Below, piece by piece: positions 25,549-33,874 of a stretch of 64,000 nucleotides of DNA (the first letter of the stretch is position 1; each line of letters opens with the position of its first letter). The translations under genes were made by a program, and so were the position numbers. The DNA lies in assembly GCF_020524545.1 (NCBI RefSeq), contig NZ_JAIVLG010000001.1, positions 62,001 to 126,000 on the forward strand, written 5' to 3'. Source of the stretch: Microbacterium paraoxydans (GTDB lineage Bacteria > Actinomycetota > Actinomycetes > Actinomycetales > Microbacteriaceae). The notes beneath the pieces are model-generated. The model was not told where the DNA came from, did no database searches, and saw nothing but the letters and a program-made list of their open reading frames with translations.

Positions 25549-27099
25549 ATGACCCCCGATCCCTCCACCGTAGAGCCGTCCGACCTCGCCGCCCGCGCGG
25601 CGCAGAAGCACGTGGTCGTGATCGGCGGGGGCATCGGCGGACTCGTCGCGGCGCGGGAGTGCGCGAAGGTCGGGATGCACGTCACTCTGCTCGACGCCGC
25701 GGAGGACCTGGGAGGCGCGATCCGTCAGGTCGAGCTGGACGGAGTCGTCGTGGATGCCGGGGCCGAGAGCTATGCGACCAGGGGCGGGCACGTGCGCGCC
25801 CTCGTCGAGGAACTCGGTCTCGCGGATCGCATCGTGGCTCCGCAGGCGGGCGCCGCGTGGTTGGCAGGTATTCCGGGCGTGGGGGCGGCACCGCTCCCGG
25901 TCGGAGGCATCCTCGGCATCCCGGCGAATCCCTTCCAGGACGACGTGCGCCGCATCATCGGGTGGTCCGGCGTCTGGCGCGCGTACCTCGATCGCGTGCG
26001 GCCGCCCCTCACGATCGGCCACGAGCTCAGCCTCGGCAAGCTGGTCGCCTCGCGCATGGGGCCCAAGGTGCGCGACCGTCTCGTCGCGCCCGTCACGACC
26101 GGCGTCTACTCCGCGTCTCCCGATGACGTGGACATCGATGTCGCAGCCCCCGGCCTCAACGCGGCGCTCACCCGAGTCGGCTCCCTCTCCGGAGCCGTGC
26201 AGTCGCTCCGTGACGTGGCAGCCAAGGCGAGGGAGCCCCAGGCAACGGCAGGCGCGGCGGACAAGACGCCCGGAGCTGCGGTCGAAGGGCTCTCCGGAGG
26301 CATGAGCGCCCTCGTCGACGCGCTCGCCGCCGATCTGGGGCGTCTCGACGCCGACGTGCGCACGGGCGCGAGAGCGCGCAGCGTGCGCAGTGCCGGGGGC
26401 GCCTGGACGGTGGAGATCGAGACCGCGCCTGCCGTCGATCTTCCCCCCGCCACGGACGGGGCGGAGGAATCCCCCGCCCCGGTGGTCGACGCTCTCGCCG
26501 CCGACGCCGTGATCATCGCGACACCCGAGTCCACGGCGCGGGAGCTCCTGTCCTCGGTGGTGCCCGACCTGCGGAAGACGGAGGCGGCGGCTTCGCCCGA
26601 GATCGAGATCGTCACCCTGATACTCGACGCGCCAGCGTTGGATGCCACCCCGCGCGGCACCGGAGTCCTCACGGTGCCGGGCAGCCACACCGCCAAGGCG
26701 CTGACGCACTCGACCGCGAAGTGGGCGTGGGTGCACGAAGCGGCAGGGGATCGTCACATCGTCCGGGTGTCGTTCGGAGCGCAAGGGGAGCCGGCGGCGA
26801 CTGCGGAGCTGAGCGACGCGGACACCGCCGATCTCGCTCGGCGAGAAGCCGCCGCGCTGCTCGGAGTCCCCCTCGCCCCCGCGGCCGTCCTCGCCGCCCA
26901 TCGCGGTCGTTTCGTGCAGTCGCAGCCGGCGTCGATCATCGGATCCGGAGACCGGCGCAAGGCCGCTCGGACTGCGGTCCACGCGGTTCCCGGGCTTGCT
27001 GCAGTCGGTGCCTGGCTCGCCGGAACGGGGCTCGCGCAGGTGATCCCGGATGCGCGGGACGAGGCGGACCGCCTGCGGCGCACCCTGTTGTGGGACTGA
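25549..27099 (+). CDS. cgoX: coproporphyrinogen III oxidase (HemY/HemG-type)
   Basis: FAD protein of 516 residues that oxidises coproporphyrinogen III to coproporphyrin III in the Gram-positive pathway. FAD-binding VVVIGGGIGGLVAARECAKVGMHVT at 17-41 (read in two parts), GAIRQVELDGVVVDAGAESY, and the C-terminal GLAAVGAWLAGTGLAQVIPDA. The presence of chdC nearby favours this reading over protoporphyrinogen oxidase. An Ala/Pro-rich stretch at about 300-320 is probably a loop. AGAATT six bases before the ATG may be an internal promoter. Confidence 0.92.
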   Translation: MTPDPSTVEPSDLAARAAQKHVVVIGGGIGGLVAARECAKVGMHVTLLDAAEDLGGAIRQVELDGVVVDAGAESYATRGGHVRALVEELGLADRIVAPQAGAAWLAGIPGVGAAPLPVGGILGIPANPFQDDVRRIIGWSGVWRAYLDRVRPPLTIGHELSLGKLVASRMGPKVRDRLVAPVTTGVYSASPDDVDIDVAAPGLNAALTRVGSLSGAVQSLRDVAAKAREPQATAGAADKTPGAAVEGLSGGMSALVDALAADLGRLDADVRTGARARSVRSAGGAWTVEIETAPAVDLPPATDGAEESPAPVVDALAADAVIIATPESTARELLSSVVPDLRKTEAAASPEIEIVTLILDAPALDATPRGTGVLTVPGSHTAKALTHSTAKWAWVHEAAGDRHIVRVSFGAQGEPAATAELSDADTADLARREAAALLGVPLAPAAVLAAHRGRFVQSQPASIIGSGDRRKAARTAVHAVPGLAAVGAWLAGTGLAQVIPDARDEADRLRRTLLWD

Positions 27100-27132
27100 G
27101 GTACCTCTCCGTGTCAACCCTCCGGCGTATAG

Positions 27133-27148
27133 ATGCCGAAATCGGCAT
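27133..27148. promoter_or_regulatory. 16-bp palindrome upstream of the membrane cassette
   Basis: ATGCCGA-AA-TCGGCAT is a perfect inverted repeat in the 149-base gap after cgoX, followed by GGTTACGCT, a possible -10 region. It is a candidate operator for the three-gene membrane cassette. The bound regulator is not identifiable. Confidence 0.45.
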
Positions 27149-27248
27149 ACGGGGTTACGCTGGGTACCTGGCCGACGGGCGCGACGCCTGCGGCCGATCC
27201 AAGCCGGGCGAATCTGGCCGGACAACCGGAACAAGGTGAGGAGACCCC

Positions 27249-27680
27249 ATGAAGGGGAAGATCGGACTCGTCGTCGGACTCGGCGTGGGCTACGTCCTCG
27301 GCACCCGTGCCGGACGTGAGCGCTACGAACAGATCAAGACGCAGTGGCTGAAGGTATGGCACCTCGACCCGGTGCAGGAGCAGGTCACCAAGGTGAAGGG
27401 CTTCGTCGGCGACAAGGCGGCCGCCGTTCCCGGTGCGCTCTGGACCGGGGTCGTGAAGGTCGCGAAGTCGGTCAGCGGCTCCGGCACTCCCGGTCAGCGA
27501 CTCGACTCCGCCATCGCCACCGGTCGTGAGGCGGCGGAAGACCTCGCCGAAGCCACCGAGGAAGCGGTCGAGGCCGCGAAGGCGACGGCGGATGCTCCGG
27601 CCAAGAAACCCGCCGCGAAGAAACCCGCCGCGAAGAAGCCGGCGGCCACCAAGTCCGCTCCCAAGAAGTCCGGCGCCTGA
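27249..27680 (+). CDS. YtxH-like protein with histone-H1-like Lys/Ala/Pro tail
   Basis: Protein of 143 residues. The N-terminus is a short membrane-associating glycine-rich helix (GLVVGLGVGYVLGTRAGRERY, read as two overlapping parts), typical of YtxH-like stress proteins. The tail from about residue 115 repeats AKKP/AAKK units like bacterial H1-like proteins. It may tether DNA or polyanions near the membrane (inference). GGTGAGGAG precedes the ATG. First gene of a cassette of three, one base apart from the holin-like gene. Confidence 0.72.
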   Translation: MKGKIGLVVGLGVGYVLGTRAGRERYEQIKTQWLKVWHLDPVQEQVTKVKGFVGDKAAAVPGALWTGVVKVAKSVSGSGTPGQRLDSAIATGREAAEDLAEATEEAVEAAKATADAPAKKPAAKKPAAKKPAATKSAPKKSGA

Positions 27681-27681
27681 G

Positions 27682-28089
27682 ATGCCCCGCGGCTACCGTG
27701 ATCGTGCGGACGACAGCCTGCTGACCCTTCTCGGGGATCTGCCGGAACTCGTCACGAATCTGGTCAAGGCCGAGATCGACGCGGCGAAGGCGTGGATCTC
27801 CCGAACCTCGAAGGACGCCGGGATCGGCTCCGTGTGGTTCCTCGTCGCCCTGTTCTTCCTGTTCTGGGCCGTGCCCGTCATCCTGGTCTTCGCGATCGCC
27901 GGACTCTCGTCGTGGTGGCCCGTGTGGCTCTCGGCGATCGCGGTCTTCGGCATCCTGATCCTCGCCGTGCTGCTGTTCGCGCTGCTCGGCATCCTGAAGT
28001 TCCGCAAGGTCCTCGCGCGCCAGAACCCGGCGCAGGCCGTAGCGGAAGACATCCGACTCGTGAAGGAGGCCGGCGATGACGAGTTCTGA
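27682..28089 (+). CDS. holin-superfamily-like (DUF1469) membrane protein
   Basis: Protein of 135 residues with an N-terminal amphipathic part (LTLLGDLPELVTNLVKAEIDAAKAW) and two strong transmembrane segments (about 48-70 and 78-103). This is the pattern of the phage-holin superfamily/DUF1469 proteins common in actinobacteria, where they are membrane stress proteins and not lysis genes. Overlaps the next gene by 14 bases. The ATG at 27682 follows the previous stop by one base. Confidence 0.75.
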   Translation: MPRGYRDRADDSLLTLLGDLPELVTNLVKAEIDAAKAWISRTSKDAGIGSVWFLVALFFLFWAVPVILVFAIAGLSSWWPVWLSAIAVFGILILAVLLFALLGILKFRKVLARQNPAQAVAEDIRLVKEAGDDEF

Positions 28090-28348
28090 GCCCATGCCGC
28101 GCACCGCCGTTCCCGACGGGATCGTCGACCCGGTCGCCTCCGCGCGCGCCGAGCTGAAAGCCGCCCTCGCCGCCATCGAGGTCAAGGGCAACCTTCCGCG
28201 CCGGCTCGAGAAGGCATCCACGCGCGCGGCCGCGAAGGCCCGGGTGTTCGCCGATCGTAATCCGATCGGCGCGATCGCCGCAGCCGTCGGCGTCGCTGCG
28301 GCCGTGGGCGGCGCGGTCTGGGCGATCGCGCGCGTGATCTCGCGTTGA
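28076..28348 (+). CDS. DUF3618-like small membrane protein
   Basis: Protein of 90 residues. SARAELKAALAAIEVKGNLPRRLEKAS is the helical N-terminal region seen in DUF3618-like proteins. One hydrophobic helix follows (PIGAIAAAVGVAAAVGGAVW). It overlaps the holin-like gene by 14 bases, so the two are surely cotranscribed. Function unknown. Confidence 0.7.
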   Translation: MTSSEPMPRTAVPDGIVDPVASARAELKAALAAIEVKGNLPRRLEKASTRAAAKARVFADRNPIGAIAAAVGVAAAVGGAVWAIARVISR

Positions 28349-28412
28349 CGCGCAGCGTTGCGTGAGGTCGGGACCGCTTCTGGGGTGATTAGCGGCTCCT
28401 GCACAAACGAGG

Positions 28413-28418
28413 CAGACT
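28413..28418 (+). promoter_or_regulatory. -10-like hexamer CAGACT of chdC
   Basis: CAGACT, seven bases (GGGGAGC), then ATG at 28426. The intervening bases could also serve as a Shine-Dalgarno. Confidence 0.4.
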
Positions 28419-28425
28419 GGGGAGC

Positions 28426-29106
28426 ATGATGTCCGAAGAGAGCGCTGAGAACCCGTCCGGCTTCACACTCTGGGCCGTCTGGCGACGGAACCCCGATGTT
28501 CCCGTGACGGAGAGCGAGTCGACGGAGCTCGAGACGATCGTCGCGTACATCGAGGACTCCGGCGTGACCGTTCGAGGCTTCTATGACGTCTCCGGACTCA
28601 AGGCCGACGCCGACCTCATGGTGTGGCTGCACGGCGACACCGCGGAAGAGCTGCAGAAGGCGCTTCGACGTCTGCGCCGCACCGAGCTCCTGCGTCCGCT
28701 CCTCCCGGTGTGGAACGTGATGGGCGTGCATCGTGACGCCGAGTTCAATCGCGCCCACGTCCCCGGCTTCCTCCGCGGCATCGAGCCCAAGGACTGGCTG
28801 TGCCTGTACCCGTTCGTGCGCACGCCCGAGTGGTACCTCGCTCCGGAGCAGGAGCGGCGAACGATGCTGGCCGACCACGGACGCCGGGGTGCGGCGTTCA
28901 CCGGTGTCCTCGCCAACACGGTCGCGTCCTTCGCGCTCGGCGACTACGAGTGGCTCCTGCCGCTCGAGGCCGATGAGCTCACCGATCTCGTCGACCTGAT
29001 GCGCGACCTGCGCTACACGGACGCACGCATGTACGTGAAGGAGGAGGTGCCCTTCTACACGGGGCGCAGACTCCGGTTCGACGAGATCGCGGACGTCCTC
29101 CAGTAG
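28426..29106 (+). CDS. chdC: coproheme decarboxylase
   Basis: Also called HemQ; decarboxylates coproheme III to haem b, the last step of the coproporphyrin route. 226 residues, the actinobacterial clade. TLWAVWRR starts the first ferredoxin-like half. The catalytic Tyr is in CLYPFVRTPEWY and the proximal haem His in MLADHGRRG. GDYEWLLPLEADELTDLVDLMR is the family C-terminal motif. The ferrochelatase that makes its substrate is not in the window. hemC follows after five bases. Confidence 0.95.
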   Translation: MMSEESAENPSGFTLWAVWRRNPDVPVTESESTELETIVAYIEDSGVTVRGFYDVSGLKADADLMVWLHGDTAEELQKALRRLRRTELLRPLLPVWNVMGVHRDAEFNRAHVPGFLRGIEPKDWLCLYPFVRTPEWYLAPEQERRTMLADHGRRGAAFTGVLANTVASFALGDYEWLLPLEADELTDLVDLMRDLRYTDARMYVKEEVPFYTGRRLRFDEIADVLQ

Positions 29107-29111
29107 GCGCC

Positions 29112-30107
29112 ATGAGCACCCCCATCCGTCTGGGAACCCGTCGCAGCGCGCTCGCGCAGGCGCAGTCGGGCCATGTCGCGACCGCGCTCGAGAAGCTCTC
29201 CGGTCGCCCTGTCGAACTCGTCCCGATCACCAGCGAGGGCGACACGAATCGCGCTTCCCTCTCCGAGATCGGCGGCCAGGGCATCTTCGCCACGCGATTG
29301 CGCGAGGCGCTGTTCGCGGGCGAGTGCGACTTCCTCGTCCACTCCCTCAAGGACTTGCCGACCGCGGTCCCCGAGGGACTCGTCATCGCGGCGACGCCGA
29401 AGCGGGAGGATCCGCGAGATGTCGTCCTCACCCGAGATGGTGTCCCGCTGCACGAGCTCGGCCCCGGCAGCACGGTCGGCACAGGCTCTCCGCGCCGCAT
29501 CGCGCAGGTCCACCGACGGGCGCCTGGTGCGGAGGTGGTCGACATCCGCGGCAACGTGGATTCACGCCTCGCGCGTGTCGTCTCGGGCGAGCTGGATGCC
29601 GTCATCCTCGCTGCGGCAGGGCTGTCGCGGCTCGACGCGAAGACTCCCCTCCAGCGCGAGGAGCTCGGGCTCGCCGAGTGGCCGACCGCTCCGGGGCAGG
29701 GTTCGCTCGCGGTGGAGACCCGTGCGGACGCACCGCGGGAGCTGCTCGACGCCCTCGCCGGTCTCGACGACAGGGACACTCGCCTGGCCATCACGGTGGA
29801 GCGAGCGATCCTGCAAGGGCTCGATGCGGGGTGCCAGGCCCCGATGGCTGCGCATGCCGTCGTCGACGGCTCGTCGGTCCGCGTCAGAACGGTCGTCTAC
29901 GCCGCGGACGGCGGCCGCCGGATCGGCCTCGACGTCACCGACGACCTGAACGGGGAGTATATTCGTCGGAACGGCAGTGGCAATGGAGCGGATGCTGCCG
30001 ATGGTGCAGACCCGATGCACGCAGCGCGCGAGCTCGGGTTCACTGTTGCCCGTCGGCTGCTCGATCAAGGGGCGGCCGGCCTCGTATCCCGAGAGCAATC
30101 CTCATGA
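29112..30107 (+). CDS. hemC: hydroxymethylbilane synthase (porphobilinogen deaminase)
   Basis: Joins four porphobilinogens into hydroxymethylbilane. 331 residues. GTRRSALAQAQSGHVA at the N-terminus, VHSLKDLPT with catalytic Asp81, GTGSPRR and DIRGNVDSRL for cofactor binding, and Cys241 (LDAGCQAPM), which carries the dipyrromethane cofactor. A C-terminal stretch GSGNGADAADGADP is a low-complexity insertion. Overlaps hemD by four bases. Confidence 0.96.
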   Translation: MSTPIRLGTRRSALAQAQSGHVATALEKLSGRPVELVPITSEGDTNRASLSEIGGQGIFATRLREALFAGECDFLVHSLKDLPTAVPEGLVIAATPKREDPRDVVLTRDGVPLHELGPGSTVGTGSPRRIAQVHRRAPGAEVVDIRGNVDSRLARVVSGELDAVILAAAGLSRLDAKTPLQREELGLAEWPTAPGQGSLAVETRADAPRELLDALAGLDDRDTRLAITVERAILQGLDAGCQAPMAAHAVVDGSSVRVRTVVYAADGGRRIGLDVTDDLNGEYIRRNGSGNGADAADGADPMHAARELGFTVARRLLDQGAAGLVSREQSS

Positions 30108-30904
30108 CCACTTCCGAAGAAACCAAGCAGGACCGACCGCTGGACGGCTGGCGCATTCTGGTGCCCCGTGGCGGGCCATGGGGCGACAGCGTCGCCGCGA
30201 GCCTCCGAGCGCTGGGCGCCGTCCCCGTCGTGGCTCCGCTCATCAACTTCGCCCCGACGACCGATCAGGCGACGCTCGACACCGCGCTCGCGCAGCTCGC
30301 CGCCGGGGAGTTCCACTGGCTCACGGTCACGAGTGCGACCACCGTGGACGTCCTCTTCGCGCATCGGGCGATCGTGCCCCGATCGACCAAGATCGCCGCG
30401 GTCGGCGAGACGACGGCCGCCGCGCTGCAGGCCGTCGGCTATGAGGTCGCGCTGGTCCCCGAGCAGGACAACTCCGCCGAGGGCATGGCGCGGCAGCTCA
30501 TCGATCTCGAGAAGGAACCGCGCCGCATCCTCGCCCTGCGCAGCGAGATCGCGAAGCCGGTGCTCAGCCGCCTGCTCTCCGAGGCAGGACACGACGTCCA
30601 CGGCGTCGTCGCGTATCGGACGGTCGGCGTCCCTGTGACGGAGCGCATCCGCCGCGATGTCGAGAACGGTCGCATCAACGCGATCCTCGTCACCAGCGGC
30701 TCGGTCGCCCAGCAGGTGCGCGAACAGTTCCCGGAGATCCCGGATGAGACGCTGCTCGCCGCGATCGGACCGCGCACGGCGAAGGACGCCCAGCGCGCTG
30801 GTCTGCCCGTGTCGGTGGTCGCCGACCGACAGACGATCGATGCGCTGATCGACGCGGTCTCGCACTTCACCCTTCCGCACGCGGCCGACGAGTTCGCACC
30901 GTGA
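30104..30904 (+). CDS. hemD: uroporphyrinogen-III synthase
   Basis: Closes hydroxymethylbilane to uroporphyrinogen III with D-ring inversion. 266 residues. The family is poorly conserved; visible landmarks are [56 protein letters not shown] and [12 protein letters not shown]. The ATG overlaps the hemC stop (ATGA) and its TGA overlaps the hemB GTG, so hemC-hemD-hemB form one coupled unit. Confidence 0.92.
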   Translation: MTTSEETKQDRPLDGWRILVPRGGPWGDSVAASLRALGAVPVVAPLINFAPTTDQATLDTALAQLAAGEFHWLTVTSATTVDVLFAHRAIVPRSTKIAAVGETTAAALQAVGYEVALVPEQDNSAEGMARQLIDLEKEPRRILALRSEIAKPVLSRLLSEAGHDVHGVVAYRTVGVPVTERIRRDVENGRINAILVTSGSVAQQVREQFPEIPDETLLAAIGPRTAKDAQRAGLPVSVVADRQTIDALIDAVSHFTLPHAADEFAP

Positions 30905-31878
30905 GCTTCCCCGACGTCCGCCTGAGGCGCTTGCGCCGGTCTCGGGCCGTGCGCGACCTCGTGCGCGAGACCTCGCTGGAGCCGCGGCAGCTCGTACTCC
31001 CGCTGTTCGTCCGGGAGGGTCTCACCGAGCCGGTGGAGATCGGCTCGATGCCCGGTGTCGCGCAGCACTCGATCGACTCGCTGCGCGCGGCGGCGGTGGA
31101 GGCGGCGGAAGCGGGCGTCGGCGGTGTGATGCTGTTCGGCGTCCCGGCGGTCCGCGATGCCCGCGGCTCCGGTGCCGACGACCCCAACGGCATCCTCAAC
31201 GTCGCGACCGCGGCGCTCGCGGCCGAGGTCGGCGACGCACTCGTGGTCCAGACGGACCTCTGCCTCGACGAGTTCACCGACCACGGTCACTGCGGTGTGC
31301 TCGACGGCGACGGTTCGGTCGACAACGACGCCACGCTGGAGCGGTACACGTCGATGGCGCTCTCCCAGGCGCGGGCGGGGTCGCACCTGCTCGGGCTGTC
31401 GGGCATGATGGACGGTCAGGTCGCGGTGATCCGCGCGGCCTTGGACGCCGAGGGCTTCACCGACACGCTTCTGCTCGCCTACGCCGCGAAGTACGCGAGC
31501 GCCTTCTACGGACCGTTCCGGGAGGCCGTCGACTCGCAGCTGCAAGGCGACCGGCGCACGTACCAGCTCGACCCCGGCAATCGCCGAGAGGGCGTGCGTG
31601 AGGCTGTCGTCGATGAGGCCGAGGGCGCCGACATCGTGATGGTGAAGCCGGCGATGGCGTTCCTCGACGTGCTGCGCGAGGTCCGCGACACCGTGAGCGT
31701 TCCGGTGTGGGCGTACCAGGTCTCCGGCGAGTACGCCATGATCGAGGCCGCCGGTGCGAACGGCTGGATCGACAGACGCGCTGCCGTGCTCGAATCGCTG
31801 CTGTCCATCCGGCGGGCGGGTGCGGATGCGGTGCTGACGTACTGGGCGACCGAGGCCGCGGCCTGGCTGCGTGACTGA
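30901..31878 (+). CDS. hemB: delta-aminolevulinic acid dehydratase (porphobilinogen synthase)
   Basis: Condenses two 5-aminolevulinates to porphobilinogen. 325 residues. Schiff-base lysines Lys197 ([14 protein letters not shown]) and Lys249 ([12 protein letters not shown]). The metal loop reads [14 protein letters not shown]. It keeps two cysteines but has Asp in place of the middle Cys of zinc enzymes, which points to a magnesium-type or mixed metal site. GTG start overlaps hemD's stop. Confidence 0.95.
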   Translation: MSFPDVRLRRLRRSRAVRDLVRETSLEPRQLVLPLFVREGLTEPVEIGSMPGVAQHSIDSLRAAAVEAAEAGVGGVMLFGVPAVRDARGSGADDPNGILNVATAALAAEVGDALVVQTDLCLDEFTDHGHCGVLDGDGSVDNDATLERYTSMALSQARAGSHLLGLSGMMDGQVAVIRAALDAEGFTDTLLLAYAAKYASAFYGPFREAVDSQLQGDRRTYQLDPGNRREGVREAVVDEAEGADIVMVKPAMAFLDVLREVRDTVSVPVWAYQVSGEYAMIEAAGANGWIDRRAAVLESLLSIRRAGADAVLTYWATEAAAWLRD

Positions 31879-31904
31879 CGTCTTCGGAGGCCTCGCTCGA
31901 CGGT

Positions 31905-31910
31905 TAGCCT
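31905..31910 (+). promoter_or_regulatory. -10 box TAGCCT ahead of hemL
   Basis: TAGCCT followed by seven bases and an ATG at 31918. That ATG opens a 17-codon frame, not hemL. Suggests hemL has its own promoter in addition to read-through from hemB. Confidence 0.5.
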
Positions 31911-31917
31911 GGAGGGG

Positions 31918-31971
31918 ATGGCGGGACGATTCCGCGCATCGCTGAGGAGCTTTCATGACCGACCGCAATGA
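31918..31971 (+). CDS. possible 17-residue leader peptide overlapping hemL
   Basis: ATG at 31918, seven bases after TAGCCT, opens a frame [17 protein letters not shown] that ends at a TGA (31969-31971) inside hemL, 17 bases past hemL's own ATG. By spacing it would be the leaderless start of the hemL transcript. Ribosomes ending here could feed hemL initiation at 31955 (translational coupling). No control residues or stall motif are evident; it may be fortuitous. Confidence 0.35.
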   Translation: MAGRFRASLRSFHDRPQ

Positions 31972-33277
31972 CGACCTGTTCTCCGCTGCCAGGGCGGTGA
32001 TCCCCGGCGGTGTCAACTCGCCGGTTCGCGCCTATGGTTCGGTCGGAGGGACGCCGCGCTTCCTGGCGTCGGCACTGGGCGCCACGGTCACCGACGCCGC
32101 AGGGCGTCAGTACGTGGACCTGGTGGCCTCGTGGGGGCCCGCGCTTCTCGGCCATGCTCACCCGGAAGTCGTCGCGGCGGTGCAGGAGGCCGCGACCCGC
32201 GGACTCTCGTTCGGCGCTCCGACCGAGGGCGAAGTGGAACTCGCGGCGCTGATCGCCGACCGGGTCCGATTCGGCGAGATCCGTCCGATCGAGCGCGTTC
32301 GATTGGTGTCCACCGGGACCGAGGCCACGATGACGGCGATCCGTCTCGCACGCGGAGCGACCGGCCGCGACCTGCTCGTGAAGTTCGCCGGGCACTACCA
32401 CGGTCACTCCGACGGGCTTCTCGCAGAGGCCGGCTCCGGGGTCGCGACCCTGGCGCTTCCTGGCTCGGCAGGGGTGCCGGCGCCCATCGCCGCGCAGACG
32501 CTCGTGATCGGCTACAACGACCCCGAGGCGCTGGCCGCCGTGTTCGCCGAGCACGGGCAGCGGATCGCCGCCGTGATCGTCGAGGCATCGGCAGCGAACA
32601 TGGGCGTCGTCCCTCCGCTCCCGGGGTTCAACCGCCTGATCGCCGAGACCGCGCACGCGCACGGTGCGCTGATGATCCTCGACGAGGTGCTCACGGGGTT
32701 CCGTGTGCACCCTGCGGGCTTCTGGGGACTGCAGGCGTCGGCCGGCGAGGACTACCTGCCCGATATCGTCACGTTCGGCAAGGTCGTCGGCGGCGGGATG
32801 CCGTTGGCCGCACTCGGTGGTCGAGCTGAGGTCATGGACCTGCTCGCGCCTCTGGGACCGGTGTATCAGGCAGGGACGCTCTCGGGGAATCCACTGTCCG
32901 TCGCGGCAGGCCTCGCGACGTTGCGGCTCGCGACGCCCGAGGTCTACGCGACCATCGATGCGGCATCCGCTCGGCTCTCCGCAGCGCTGGATGCCGCCCT
33001 CGCATCTGCCGGCGTCACTCATGCGGTCGCGCGGGCGGGCAGTCTGTTCAGCGCCTCGTTCCGTGGGGCGGTCCCGCGGAACTACGCCGAGGCTCAGGCG
33101 CAGGAGTCGTACCGCTATGCGCCCTTCTTCCACTCCTTGCGGGAGCAGGGGGTGGCTCTGCCGCCGAGTGTCTTCGAGGCATGGTTCCTGACGGCCGCGC
33201 ACGGCGACGAAGAGCTCGGGCTCATCGAAGCGGCACTGCCCGCCGCCGCGGAGGCCGCGGCAGCGGCTCGCCCGTAG
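31955..33277 (+). CDS. hemL: glutamate-1-semialdehyde 2,1-aminomutase
   Basis: PLP enzyme converting glutamate-1-semialdehyde to 5-aminolevulinate. 440 residues. [17 protein letters not shown] at the N-terminus, [17 protein letters not shown] for phosphate binding, [11 protein letters not shown]-type Asp contact ([11 protein letters not shown]) and PLP Lys276 in [17 protein letters not shown]. The ATG is preceded by GAGGAGC. The short C-terminal Ala-rich tail is not conserved. Last gene of the haem cluster. Confidence 0.96.
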   Translation: MTDRNDDLFSAARAVIPGGVNSPVRAYGSVGGTPRFLASALGATVTDAAGRQYVDLVASWGPALLGHAHPEVVAAVQEAATRGLSFGAPTEGEVELAALIADRVRFGEIRPIERVRLVSTGTEATMTAIRLARGATGRDLLVKFAGHYHGHSDGLLAEAGSGVATLALPGSAGVPAPIAAQTLVIGYNDPEALAAVFAEHGQRIAAVIVEASAANMGVVPPLPGFNRLIAETAHAHGALMILDEVLTGFRVHPAGFWGLQASAGEDYLPDIVTFGKVVGGGMPLAALGGRAEVMDLLAPLGPVYQAGTLSGNPLSVAAGLATLRLATPEVYATIDAASARLSAALDAALASAGVTHAVARAGSLFSASFRGAVPRNYAEAQAQESYRYAPFFHSLREQGVALPPSVFEAWFLTAAHGDEELGLIEAALPAAAEAAAAARP

Positions 33278-33372
33278 TGCGGCGGGGAATGGTGTGACCC
33301 CACAAGGGATCGTTGCGTTCCTGTGAGCAACTTCCAGACAACTGGCAGGGCGGCGCTGGCAGACTAAGTGTC

Positions 33373-33822
33373 ATGGTGACGTTGCTGCTGGACCAGACGC
33401 AACTCGAAGTCGTGCTCTCGCCGCTGGAACGTGCCGCGACATTCCACCGTGAGAACCTCAGGATCGTGCGCGACACCATCACCAAGGTTCAGCTGACCGA
33501 CGACGCATGGACCTGGCTGCGTGGGGTCCCGAACCCCGGCACGCATATCCCCGGAGTCCTGGCCGCGGGGAGTTGGAAGGCCGCGGGCAGCCTCGACTTC
33601 GTGCTCATCCGCCGTCGTCGTCCGAGCGTCGTCATCGACCTCGAGGGCGACGAGCAGTACCGTCGCCTCATCCTCACGACGCGGCACGGTCTCGCGCTCA
33701 CGCAGGCACTCCGGCTCGACGTGTCATCGGAGCCCGCGAACGTCGAGGAGATCGTCGCCACGGCGCCGATCCCCGTCGCGAAGGGGAGCCGCCGACCGGT
33801 CATCCGCCCGCGGCCGGCCTGA
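33373..33822 (+). CDS. hypothetical protein, 149 residues
   Basis: Small soluble protein with beta-rich sequence (TLLLDQTQLEVVLSPLERAATFHRENL; GSLDFVLIRRRRPSVVIDLEGDEQYRRLILTT) and a basic C-terminal tail. No domain assigned with confidence; the alternation of strands recalls small PH-like folds but this is only an impression. ATG at 33373 is favoured because the upstream 20 codons lack coding character. Stands alone between hemL and a convergent ABC gene. Confidence 0.6.
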   Translation: MVTLLLDQTQLEVVLSPLERAATFHRENLRIVRDTITKVQLTDDAWTWLRGVPNPGTHIPGVLAAGSWKAAGSLDFVLIRRRRPSVVIDLEGDEQYRRLILTTRHGLALTQALRLDVSSEPANVEEIVATAPIPVAKGSRRPVIRPRPA

Positions 33823-33874
33823 GCGCACCGCGGTCCGACGCGCGAAACCTGCGCCCCGTTCTGTTGCGGGCGGC

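Noticed and set aside
27682-28089. Holin-like gene as evidence of a prophage
   Set aside because: No other phage gene nearby; this family is common in actinobacterial chromosomes.
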